Shown here: in pieces, positions 28,401-35,840 of the stretch | Layout of the letters: each line of letters starts with the position of its first letter | Numbering within the stretch: the first letter of the stretch is position 1 | DNA from: Bettongia penicillata ogilbyi | Taxonomy: Eukaryota; Chordata; Mammalia; Diprotodontia; Potoroidae | Direction: 5' to 3' | DNA: 64,000 bases | NCBI GenBank assembly: GCA_023548195.1 | Contig: JAJHZJ010000251.1 | Location: 1 to 64,000, forward strand | Position numbers and translations under genes: made by a program | Notes under the pieces: generated by a model | Told to the model about the DNA's origin: nothing | What the model saw: only the letters and a program-made list of their open reading frames with translations | Databases searched by the model: none

Positions 28401-31400
28401 TTCTTCCTAATTCTAAGTCCAAGTGCTCTATGCTGTTATTCTAAGGATGACTTTGGATAGAAAAGTCATGGTAATCACAACCCATCCCTGACTGTATAGT
28501 GATTAAAGTGATTTAAAATGTTCTATGGTCAAATAATTTTGGACAAATACCCAATCAGGTATATTCACAGTTAATCTCAATCCATAGTGCGGAGAAGTCG
28601 ATGGATTCTCATTTCTTCAAACAAACAGGCTGCTGAGTGGGGAATGATTGAAATTCAGTCACAGACTAGCAGGGGTCAGGAACCTGTAGCCTTGAGGCCA
28701 TGTGTGGCCTTCTAGATCCACAAGTATGGCATTTTGACTGAATCTAAGTATTACAGAACAAATCCCTTTATTAAGGGAATTTGTTCTGTGAAGCTTGAAT
28801 TCAGTCAAAGGGCTGTACTTGAGGACCTACAGGGCCACATGTGGCATTGAGATCACAGGTTCCCCATCCCTTGCTAGGGCTTCTCAGCCCTTAGGCTCTC
28901 ATGGAAAATTGTACTACAATGCATCTAGGTGGTTCGGTGCACAGAGTGGAGGGCCTGGAGTCAGGAGACCTAAGTTCAAATCTAGCCTCAGACACTTACT
29001 AGCTTGTGACCTTGGGCTAGTCACTTAACCTTGATTGCCTTCCTCCCCGCAACGCCTCCCTCCTCCCCCCAAAAAAAGAAAAATAAAATTCCACTATCCT
29101 CCTACTCATTGCAGCTGGTGAGTCTTTCAGTTGGGATGAGGAAGTAAGGACAGAAAGCCTGCTAGACAGTGAAACAGCTACCAAGCCTGAGGTCTTCTTC
29201 CCAGCATCAGCCTTTATCCCAGGCCCCTCTTACTGACTGCTGGTTCCCTAAGTGTCTTCAAGGACTTTCCTCTTGCACTCTTGAAAGCCTTGTGTATTAT
29301 TCTGACAAAAAACCTATACTAGACCAAGGATCTTTCAAAACCTCTCTCCCATCATGCAGAAATCAAGAAGCAGAAGCAAGAAATGGCTGAATTGCACAAA
29401 CACATTGACAGCCTCCAAAAGAAATTCTCCAAGCAACAGAAAGGTAAGTCCTGTGGAACTGAGGTGGGACCAAGGTCTTCTTTCAGCCTCTGCTTCTTCC
29501 CTTCTTCTAGGGGCAGTTAGGTGGTGCAGTAGATAGAACACTAGTGCAGGAGTCATGAGGACCTGAGTTCAAATCTTACCTCAGACACTTGGCACTCCCT
29601 AGTTGTGTGACCTTGGAGAAGTCACTTAACCCCAATTGCCTCATCCTGGGTCATCTACAGTCATCCTGATAAATATCTGGTCACTGGATTCAGATGGCTC
29701 TGGAGGAGAAGTCAGGCTGGTGACCTGCACAGCCCTCCCTCACTCAAAAACAAAGTCAAGTGCAAGTCATGTCATTATCTCTCTGATGGCATGGTCTTCT
29801 TCAGCAACGAAGGATAAACACACCTTCCCTTCTTCTCTGGATGCATCCTGCTTTTACTGCCTCTTCTCAAGTTGGTTTCTTGCTTTTCAAACATCATTCT
29901 TGGTACCTGGGCTCCTCTCTTGCCTGTGATGACAAGAGGATGTTAATAAATGCATTTGAAGGGAATGGAAAATGCTGCTAAGGAAAGGGAAGGAGAAAAG
30001 TGTGCGAGATTCTAGACTTGAAGCTAGAAAGGATGTTGGAGTTTTACCTAGTTTCATCCCTTTATTTTAAAGATAAAGAAAACCAGACTCAGACAATTTA
30101 AGAGATTTGACCAAGATCAGACACGGAAGCACTAGAACACAAACCCAGTCCTCTGCCTCCACCTAGAGCACTATGTCTCCATTGCACTCCCTGCCTTAAC
30201 ACCAAGGGTCTCAGGCATTTCTGACTTCATTTTTCTTAAAGATGTGAGTTGGCAGTAAGACTTTGTATCTTCTCCTAGTAACCCACATTTATGGATCCAG
30301 GGAAAGAAATAGCCTCAAATGAGGTTAAATAGGGTAAAGGGAAGAGTCCTTCAATATGAAATTATGTTAATGGCCTAGCTAGGATGCCTAAGTCACAAGA
30401 CATCCAGGCTTAGACACAAAAACGGACTTTGTGAGCTACCCAGGACAGATGAGAGCAGCTTGGTCTTAGCAGGAGAGGCTGTGCTGGAGGCTTAATTTAG
30501 CACCATAGTCTGGAACGCTTATTCTCTCATGGGCTCTTTCTCAACATGAAGGCTTACAGAATGGCATCTGGGCATTATGGAGACAGAACTTTATCTTTGG
30601 GGCCAAGCTGCCTGGAAGCCAGAGTGATGATGGCACATTGCATCCTTCTGTTGTTATTTTGAGATTCTCTTCTACAACTTCTACTGCCTTCAGAATAGGC
30701 AAAAGGAGCAAAAAGATGTTCATTCTGACCATGTCTCATGTCAAAACTCCTCCCATGCTCTACTCTATAGAGACTTTTAGATGATTCTAGAAGTTCTCTA
30801 AGTCTCCCCTCAATCTTTGTCTAATCCTATTTTTATCGTAATTATTTAGAAATAGCTAGTTGAGTAAAAAAAAAGAATTTTAATGTGTAAGGTTGCTAAA
30901 TGGCTATGAGTGACTAAGGAAAAACAGAGTGTGCTGGGGAAAATATTGGTTTAGAATCAGAGACATGGGTTTGAGTCTCAGCTCTGCTATTTACTAGCTC
31001 GATGACATTTTTGTTGTTGAGTCATTTTCAGTCATGTCCAACTCTTCATGATCCCATTTGGGGTTTTCTTGGCAAATATACTGGAGTGGTTTGCCATTTC
31101 CTTCTCTAGCTCATTTTAAAAATGAGGAGGAGGCAAACAGGGTCAAATGACTTACTTAGGGTCATGCAGCTAGTAAATGAGACTGGTATTGAACTCAGGT
31201 CTTTCTGACTCTAGACCTACTACTCTATCCAGTGTATTACATAATTACCCATAGGTGACCTAAGATAATTAATTTGACCTCTTTGGGGTTTTTGTGAATG
31301 AACTAGATTACTTCTAAGATTGCTGCCAAATCTAGAGGTCAACAATCTAGAATCTATTCTCTAGAAACAAAAATACCACATGACCAACTTAAACTAAAGG

Positions 31401-34292
31401 ACTGGAAATATCAGATCAGATAATCACAGTGGGTTTTGGGATGGGGGTGGAGGAGTGAGTATTAGATAGTATTGTCAAAGCCATGATGTACTAACAGAGT
31501 CATTGGCACCATCGACTCCTGTCCTTGGCACCTTTGGAAACACACATAGCAAATGCAAATCCAAGAAATTCATAGTGTAGGAGAAAGAATAAAGGATGAG
31601 GATTCTGAGGGTCTGAGTTCCAAATCCCAGCTCTACCATTGATTTACTATCTAATGTTGAACAAGTTCCTGAACTTCTTTGGGCCTTGCTTTCTTCATCT
31701 GTAAAAGGAGGGAGGCAGAACTAGAGGGCCACTCAGTTTTCCTCTGAGCTCAAAATCGCATGATCTTAGATGAATGTGGAGGTAATATCATGCAACAGTG
31801 GAGAAAGAACATTTAATTTGCATTTGGAAGCCCAGAGGTTCAACTACTGGCTCCAAAACTTATGTCTAAGAGTTAAGGTTCCAATAAGCTTTCATGGGCT
31901 TATCTGGAAATCTCAATGTCACCATAACATGAATCCCAATGGAAAACCCATCAAGAGTTCCAAACAAATATTTAGTACATAGTATTTATGTGTGGTGAAA
32001 GCAGAAGAGCCATTCATGAAACCTGAGAGAATTTAGTGCTAATCTTGTCTTTGACACTAATTGGCAGAATCTGGACTTGGAAAAGTCCCTTCCACACTCA
32101 GATGTCACTTTCTTCATTTAGAAAATGAAGGGCTTGAAACATCTCATCTTTAAAGTCTCTTCTAGCTCTAGAATCCCAAGAGGTAGCTCAAGCTATGATC
32201 TAATTGTAAATTTGCAGTCATTTTTTATAACATTTCTTGAATCTCCTATATTAATAGGCTGTATTCAGAGAGTTTTGTTGTGAAAGTAGTGACCCTACAA
32301 ACTTATGACATAGGGAACAAGATTTAAACATCAGCAACGAAGATGTAAAGACGTATTACCTAGCGACTATGGAAGAATTAGAATAATATCCAATCACCCG
32401 TTAATCTAGTAATGCCACTACAAAGTCTGTATCCCAAAGAGATCAAAAAAGGGAAAAGGATGTACATGAGCAAAATTGTTATAGTAGCCCTTTCTATGGT
32501 GGTAAAATATTGGAAATTGAGGGGATGTTCATCAGTTGGGGGAAAGGCTAAACAAGTTGTGGTATGGAATGGAATGCTATCATGAAATAATAAGCGATGA
32601 GCAGGAAGATTTCAGAAAAACCTGGAACTAATGCAAAATGAAATGAAAAGAACCAAGAAAACATTGTACACAGTAACAGCAACATTGTGTGATGCTCAGA
32701 TATGAAAGACTTAGCTTTTCTCAATGATCCAATGATCCAAGACAAAGGACTAATGATGGAAAACGCTACCCACATCCAGAAAAGGAATTGATGGACTCTG
32801 AATGCAGATCTAAGCATCCTATTTTCACTTTGTTATTTTTTGGGGTTTTTTCTCCTTTTGGTCTGTTTCTTTTTTCATAATTGTGACTAATATGGAAATA
32901 TGTTTTACATGACTGTGCATATATAACCTATTTAAAATTGCTTATCATTCTAGTAAAAGGGGAGGGGAGAAAGGGAGAGAAAAATGTGGAACTCAAAATC
33001 TTGTAAAAATGAATTCTAAAAATTCTTTATATATAATTGGGAAAAAATGATATTTTTATAAAAGAGGGAAAAAAAGAATACTATTCAATCCAATAAACCT
33101 TCATTAGGCTCTTACTATGTGCCTGACCCTGTGATCCACACTGAGGATAAAAATACAGGAAAAAAAGGAAAAAGTAGCCACCTCTACCCTCAGAGAATTT
33201 ACATCCTACTAGAGAGTGTGGGTATCTGAGAAGGCTTCCTGAAGGAGGGGATACCAGAGCTTTGACTTGAAGAAAGAGCAATCAGTCAATCAACATTTAT
33301 TAAGTTCCTACTGTCTGCCAGACACTGTACTAAGTGCAGAGGTTTCTGAGAGTCAGGACCTAAGGGAAAAAAATGCATTTCTTACATGGGGAGAAATTGC
33401 ACAACTGGATGGAGGCAAACTCTGGAATGGTGAGTTCAGAAAAAGCAAGAAGACTTGTCTGACTGGAACACAGATACAAAAAAAATAGTAATGTGAAGAA
33501 TGTCTGAGAGATTGGAGCCATATGAAAGAAGTTCTTCAGCCCCTGGCTTGGGAGCTTGTATTTTATTTTATATCAAGGCCTTTTAACTTGGCATCTATTG
33601 ATCCCTAGTAGGACAGATTTTAGAGGGCTCATGAAATTGAATGGGAAAAAAAATACATCTTTATTTTTTACTGATCTGTAACAGAAATTTAGTATTTCCT
33701 TCAATTAATTAAAAATATTATTTTGAGAAAATGCCTCGAGTTCACCAGTTTGCCAAATTTGGTCCATGAGGCACAAAAGGTTATGAACTTCTGCTCTATA
33801 TGCTATAGGGAGAGGTGGAGATTGTTGAACCAGGGAATGGTGTAGTCAGAATCGAACTTCTCTAGTCATCCTAACCCTATATTAACTAACTCCTCTGTTT
33901 ATGTTTTCCCCCTAGTTGAACTCTTCCCAAGTGGTGAAGCAGTTGGGAATAAGATATTCAAGACTAGTGGCTTTGAAGGCAACTTTGATAAGGCAACAAA
34001 ATCATGCAAAGCAGCTGGTGGTATAGTGGCCTCCCCCAGAAATGAGGCAGAGAATAAAGCTGTGCAGAAGATTGTCTCAAGATACAACAAGGTAGCCCTT
34101 CTTGGCATGACTGATATCAAGAGAGAAGGCAAATTCATCTATCCAACAGGAGAACCACTGGGCTATTCCAACTGGAAGTCAGGAGAGCCCAATAACAAGG
34201 GTGGTGGAGAGAACTGTATTGAGATCTTTGCTGATGGCAAGTGGAATGACACTCCCTGTGAGAAGTCATGTCTCAACATTTGTGAATTTTGA
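13268..34292 (+). CDS. Collectin gene 1: SP-D-like secreted C-type lectin with a short collagen arm (six coding exons)
   Basis: Coding exons: 13268-13466, 16017-16124, 18045-18161, 20956-21063, 29360-29443, 33916-34292. All internal introns are phase 1 with GT-AG ends; the joined frame is open for about 330 residues (human SP-D, 375). Layout: signal peptide (1 to about 19); N-terminal segment with Cys27, Cys35 and Cys40; about 42 Gly-X-Y triplets; 28-residue neck coiled coil; C-type lectin domain with EPN, WND and a C-terminal CEF. Collectins trimerise through the neck and crosslink through N-terminal cysteines to bind microbial sugars in a calcium-dependent way, outside the cell. Compared with gene 2 downstream it has lost one collagen exon (relic at 20609-20735) and shortened two others by 9 bp each. 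It has three additional cysteines, and the lectin positions equivalent to human Asp325 and Arg343 are Lys and Thr. The frame is intact, so it is probably functional but diverged. Membership of the SFTPD family is certain; orthology to SFTPD itself fits gene 2 better. Confidence 0.92.
14280..14512 (-). repeat. Antisense MIR/L2-type repeat in intron 2
   Basis: Contains TTGAGGAAACTGAAGC, GGTCACACAGGTAA and GATTTGAACTCAAG, the antisense CORE-SINE order. Confidence 0.7.
16017..16124 (+). CDS. Gene 1 exon 3: collagen exon (12 triplets)
   Basis: Acceptor AACAG|GATTACC, donor AAAG|GTGAGT. The 108 bp encode 12 uninterrupted Gly-X-Y triplets, including [10 protein letters not shown] and GDPGPKGD. Gene 2 and human SP-D have 117 bp (13 triplets) here, so 9 bp were lost in frame. 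The N-glycosylation sequon of this exon (NGT in gene 2, NGS in human) is absent; the position reads DKG. Confidence 0.95.
16480..16970 (+). mobile_element. L1 3' end in intron 3
   Basis: Ends in the marsupial L1 3' UTR signature: GACCAATATGGAAATATATT, a G-rich AGGGAGTGGGGAGAAG segment, then GGGGGGAAAATAAAATAA. It carries a CTTT/CCTT-rich tract at 16700-16745. Sense orientation, 5' truncated. Confidence 0.7.
17270..17325. repeat. (TA)n/(CA)n microsatellite
   Basis: Imperfect TATATA followed by ACACAC/ATACAC units. Confidence 0.85.
17436..17700 (+). repeat. Marsupial tRNA-headed SINE
   Basis: Starts GGTAGCTAGATGATGCAGTGG (tRNA-like head, A box region), has AGTTCAAATC (B box), CACTTAACTC, and ends with the CTGGAGAAGGAAATGGCAAA block and an A-rich tail. 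Same family as the copies at 22688, 25377 and 56028. Confidence 0.8.
18045..18161 (+). CDS. Gene 1 exon 4: collagen exon (13 triplets)
   Basis: Acceptor CTTCAG|GATTGCC, donor AATG|GTAGGT. The 117 bp (the standard SP-D collagen exon size) encode 13 triplets, from [16 protein letters not shown] to [12 protein letters not shown]. It holds an N-glycosylation sequon NGT that gene 2 lacks in this exon. Confidence 0.95.
18608..18810 (+). repeat. MIR shared by both duplicate copies
   Basis: ATGGTGCATTGGAAAGAGTGC ... CTGAAAAATGAAGGGGTTGGACTAG. The same MIR sits at the aligned place in gene 2 intron 4 (about 57056-57260), so it was there before the duplication. Confidence 0.75.
18878..18906. repeat. 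(CA)n microsatellite
   Basis: Short CACACA/CATACA run in gene 1 intron 4. Confidence 0.85.
20609..20735 (+). pseudogene. Dead collagen exon 5 of gene 1
   Basis: This stretch aligns with gene 2 exon 5 (57785-57901) but cannot work. The acceptor CTCAG has become CTATG; the Gly-X-Y pattern is lost; a TGA lies in the expected frame at 20719-20721; and the donor is removed by a 21-bp deletion between two AGCAG copies (junction at 20735/20736). Because all flanking introns are phase 1, joining exon 4 to exon 6 keeps the frame and removes 13 triplets. Confidence 0.88.
20956..21063 (+). CDS. Gene 1 exon 6: last collagen exon, ends in a non-collagen Cys
   Basis: Acceptor CATTAG|GGTCCC, donor GAAG|GTAAGTG. 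The 108 bp encode ten triplets ([16 protein letters not shown] onward), then GKCSLE. In gene 2 the exon is 117 bp and stays Gly-X-Y to its end (GAKGESGLT). A net 9-bp loss together with base changes replaced the end in gene 1 and introduced a cysteine just before the neck. Confidence 0.93.
22180..22560 (+). repeat. Ancient interspersed repeat
   Basis: Segments such as GGGAAGTGACAAGATCAGA and TGCAGTAGTCTAGTAAGCAGA recur in related form at 28080-28310 (GTAGGAAAG ... TACAATAGTGCAAGAGAGAGG). The family is not named with certainty. Confidence 0.5.
22688..22940 (+). repeat. Marsupial tRNA-headed SINE
   Basis: GCATCTAGGTAGTGCAGAGG head, GAGTTCAAATCTGACCTCAG, CTAGCTGTGTGTCCC, and ACTGGAGAAGGAAATGGCAAA near the end. 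Confidence 0.85.
23205..23305. repeat. Polypyrimidine tract (CTT/CTC)n
   Basis: About 100 bp of almost pure C/T, with TTCTTC and CTCCTC units. Confidence 0.85.
24325..24600 (+). repeat. L2-like repeat (CATTTATTAAG type)
   Basis: Begins CAGCAAACATTTATTAAGTG followed by a CCATGCTGACTATAATGATAC body; related openings occur at 33085, 33284, 43280, 45140 and 59305. Confidence 0.55.
24605..24742. mobile_element. hAT-like MITE, copy A
   Basis: Terminal inverted repeats CAGGAGTGGGGGACTTGTGG and (reverse complement of the right end) TTAGGGATGGGGAGCCTGCA. Flanking 8-mers CCCTAGAT and ACCTAGGT match at six positions, which fits an old 8-bp target duplication. Non-coding. Same family as 28670 and 41965. 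Confidence 0.75.
25377..25640 (+). repeat. Marsupial tRNA-headed SINE
   Basis: GAGCTAGATGGCACAGTGGG head, CCGGCCTCAGACACTTACTA, and GAGCTGGAGAAGGAAATGGC near the 3' end. Confidence 0.85.
28080..28310 (+). repeat. Ancient interspersed repeat
   Basis: Related to 22180-22560: CCACTAGAGTTTATCAAGTAGG, AAAATCACTTTGGCAGATGTG. Confidence 0.5.
28670..28873. mobile_element. hAT-like MITE, copy B (palindromic)
   Basis: CAGGGGTCAGGAACCTGTAG at the left end and ...CAGGTTCCCCATCCCTTG at the right. The element is nearly palindromic, with the centre ACAGAACAAATCCC / GGGAATTTGTTCTGT around 28760-28790, so it can form a long hairpin. Confidence 0.75.
28917..29085 (+). repeat. tRNA-headed SINE, short form
   Basis: GCATCTAGGTGGTTCGGTGCA head, AAGTTCAAATCTAGCCTCAG, ending after CACTTAACCTTGATTGCC in a C-rich run and AAAAAAAGAAAAATAAAA. 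Confidence 0.75.
29360..29443 (+). CDS. Gene 1 exon 7: neck (trimerising coiled coil)
   Basis: Acceptor ATGCAG|AAATC, donor AAAG|GTAAGT. The 84 bp encode 28 residues, exactly the SP-D neck exon size. Hydrophobic residues Ile2, Met9, Leu12, Ile16, Leu19 and Phe23 fall on the expected core positions, while positions 5 and 26 are Gln where human SP-D has Leu and Tyr. The neck starts trimer formation and spaces the lectin heads. Confidence 0.95.
29513..29830 (+). repeat. tRNA-headed SINE, long form
   Basis: GGGCAGTTAGGTGGTGCAGT head, CTTAACCCCAATTGCCTCAT, then an extended body containing GGTGACCTGCACAGCCCTCC and the end CAGCAACGAAGGATAAACAC. Its antisense relative is at about 45545-45720. Confidence 0.8.
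31010..31262 (-). repeat. Antisense marsupial SINE
   Basis: AGTCATGTCCAACTCTTCATG, TTTGCCATTTCCTTCTCTAGC, GGGTCATGCAGCTAGTAAAT: the CORE-SINE family read backwards. Confidence 0.85.
32320..33062 (+). mobile_element. L1 3' end
   Basis: ORF2 C-terminal remnant followed by the 3' UTR: GAATTGATGGACTCTGAATG, ACTAATATGGAAATATGTTT, GAGGGGAGAAAGGGAGAGAA and TAATTGGGAAAAAATG. Confidence 0.75.
33085..33330 (+). repeat. L2-like repeat pieces
   Basis: CAATCCAATAAACCTTCATTAGG ... CCTACTAGAGAGTGTG, and a second start TCAGTCAATCAACATTTATT at 33282. Confidence 0.55.
33916..34292 (+). CDS. Gene 1 exon 8: C-type lectin (carbohydrate-recognition) domain and stop
   Basis: Acceptor CCCCTAG|TTGAACTC; stop TGA at 34290-34292. 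The 125 residues begin [11 protein letters not shown] and end CLNICEF. The four canonical CRD cysteines are present, with a fifth (SCLNIC) near the end. Calcium and sugar ligands are kept: EPN in SGEPNNKGG, Glu in GENC, and Asn-Asp in KWND; the EPN motif predicts mannose/glucose-type specificity. Next to these, the human Asp325 equivalent is Lys and the Arg343 equivalent is Thr. Confidence 0.97.
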
Positions 34293-34465
34293 GCCTGGGC
34301 AGTTGGAGGAGGTGTGGTTTGTGTGATGTGAGCTACGGACAGGATGTGCCTGCTGTGGGTTATGGGTGGGGAGCAGGGAGTGCCAGGGGGCCATTGAAAA
34401 TCATCAGGTGGAGGGTCATTTTACTGCTCTTAGCTAGTGAATAAAAATATTAATATTTTGTGCTA
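34293..34465 (+). other. Gene 1 3' UTR
   Basis: From the stop codon to about 20 bp past the AATAAA at 34440. The end point is inferred. Confidence 0.6.
34440..34445 (+). terminator. Poly(A) signal of gene 1
   Basis: AATAAA about 150 bp after the stop codon, followed by a T/G-rich ATTTTGTGCT element. Confidence 0.8.
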
Positions 34466-35594
34466 ACTACAGTTTCTCTAAATGTTACTCCAGTTAATTC
34501 TACCAGGGCCTGAAATGTGAAAGGTGAAATGGTATGGCCACCACTCAATTTTAGGCTCCAAATCTGCCTTCCTAAAAATCTTCAAGTGAGTCCTACCTTT
34601 TCAGCTCAATAGACATTCATTAAATGCTATGTGGAGATCATTGTGCCAGGTCCTACTACTCTTTGAAAAAAAAATCACGAATTCTTAGCTTCCTGGAACT
34701 TACAGTGGAGAACTAATGAAATGGAACCCTTCTGAGCTGTCTTCTCTCCCGATTAGAAAGTGGGTCACTTGAGGACAGGGACTGTCTTGTTCATCTATCT
34801 ATCTTGTTTATCTATCTTATGTCTCTAGTACTTAGAACCTTACTTGGCACATAGTATTTAAGAAATTCATTATCATTCATTCATTCATTCAGCTAAGCTT
34901 TTCATTCAGCAAGTGCCTACTTTGAAAGTCTACGTTAAGGAATCAATAAAAAGGCATTTGTTGATTACTATCTTCTAAGCACTATCCCAATCACTAAGGA
35001 TATGCCTAGAAAATAGAAACAGCCCCTGTTCTAACTTTCTAAAGCTCCCATTCTAAAGGAAGAAGTCAAAACATGCTCCACAGGATTCAGTGAGAAGATG
35101 GGTGGAAGATCCTGGTGGTCTTAAGGAGGTAGAGGTAGTGCAGATGGCCAAATCAACCTTAGGATTCATTGATATGTCATATGACAAGGTCTGTGTGTCT
35201 AAAGCAAGGGTTTTGTTACCTGCTTTGTGTCATGGTCCCCCCTTGGTTATTTGGCAAAGTCTATGAACTTCTTAAAATGTTTTGCAATTCATTAAATAAA
35301 ATGCATAGAAGTATAAAGAAAACCAATTAAACTGAAATAGTTGTCCAAATATTAAAAGTACAAGCTCATAGTCCTCAAGTTAAGTAAGTAATCTAGAGGA
35401 TATGGAGGTAGAGCACATGTCTGAATGCTACCCCTCCCATCCCCAACCTCAACCTTTCCTTTGGGAGGGAACCAAGAGACACTGCATTGGTAGGAAGGTA
35501 GGGAACTGATTAGTTCTGTACAGGGCACAAAAGAAAACAGTGAGATTCTTGACCTCTGGAAGCTCCCAGTCTCATAAAAGGAACACAATTTGCA
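34466..35594. other. Intergenic, no gene seen
   Basis: MIR/L2-like debris (CATTCATTAAATGCTATG at about 34614; (ATTC)n at 34875-34892). No exon or promoter signal. Confidence 0.55.
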
Positions 35595-35840
35595 CTTGTT
35601 TAATCATTTCAACCATATCCAACTCTTCACAACCCCATTTGGGGTTTTCTTGGCAAAGACTCTGGAATATTTGCCATTTCCTTCTCCAGCTCACTGTGCA
35701 CATGAGGAAACTGAGGCAAACAGGGTTAAGTGCCTTGTCCCAGGTCACACAGCTATTAAGTGTCTGAGGCCAGATTTGAACCCAGGAAGATGAAACTTCC
35801 TGATTCCAGGCCCAGCATTCTTTCCAATATGCAGTTAAAA
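35595..35840 (-). repeat. Antisense marsupial SINE
   Basis: CCAACTCTTCACAACCCCAT, TTGCCATTTCCTTCTCCAGC, CAGGTCACACAGCTATTAAG, GATTTGAACCCAGGAAGATG. Confidence 0.85.

Larger units (their letters stand above)
21064..29359 (+). other. Intron 6 of gene 1 (8.3 kb)
   Basis: The 5' part and the 25.7-26.4 kb part align with the gene 2 intron after 58255 (for example 25735-25830 with 60910-61010). The rest is filled with repeats listed separately. No additional exon with collectin features was found in it. Confidence 0.7.
29831..33915 (+). other. Intron 7 of gene 1
   Basis: Continues the intron that opens at 29444. It contains MIR-like pieces (about 30000-30190, 31560-31770, 32000-32190), a SINE, an L1 3' end and an L2-like piece listed separately. 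No further coding signal. Confidence 0.65.

Noticed and set aside
28670..28873. Near-palindromic segment as a possible microRNA or structured RNA gene
   Set aside because: Its termini and two relatives in the window show it is a MITE; hairpin potential follows from the inverted-repeat structure.
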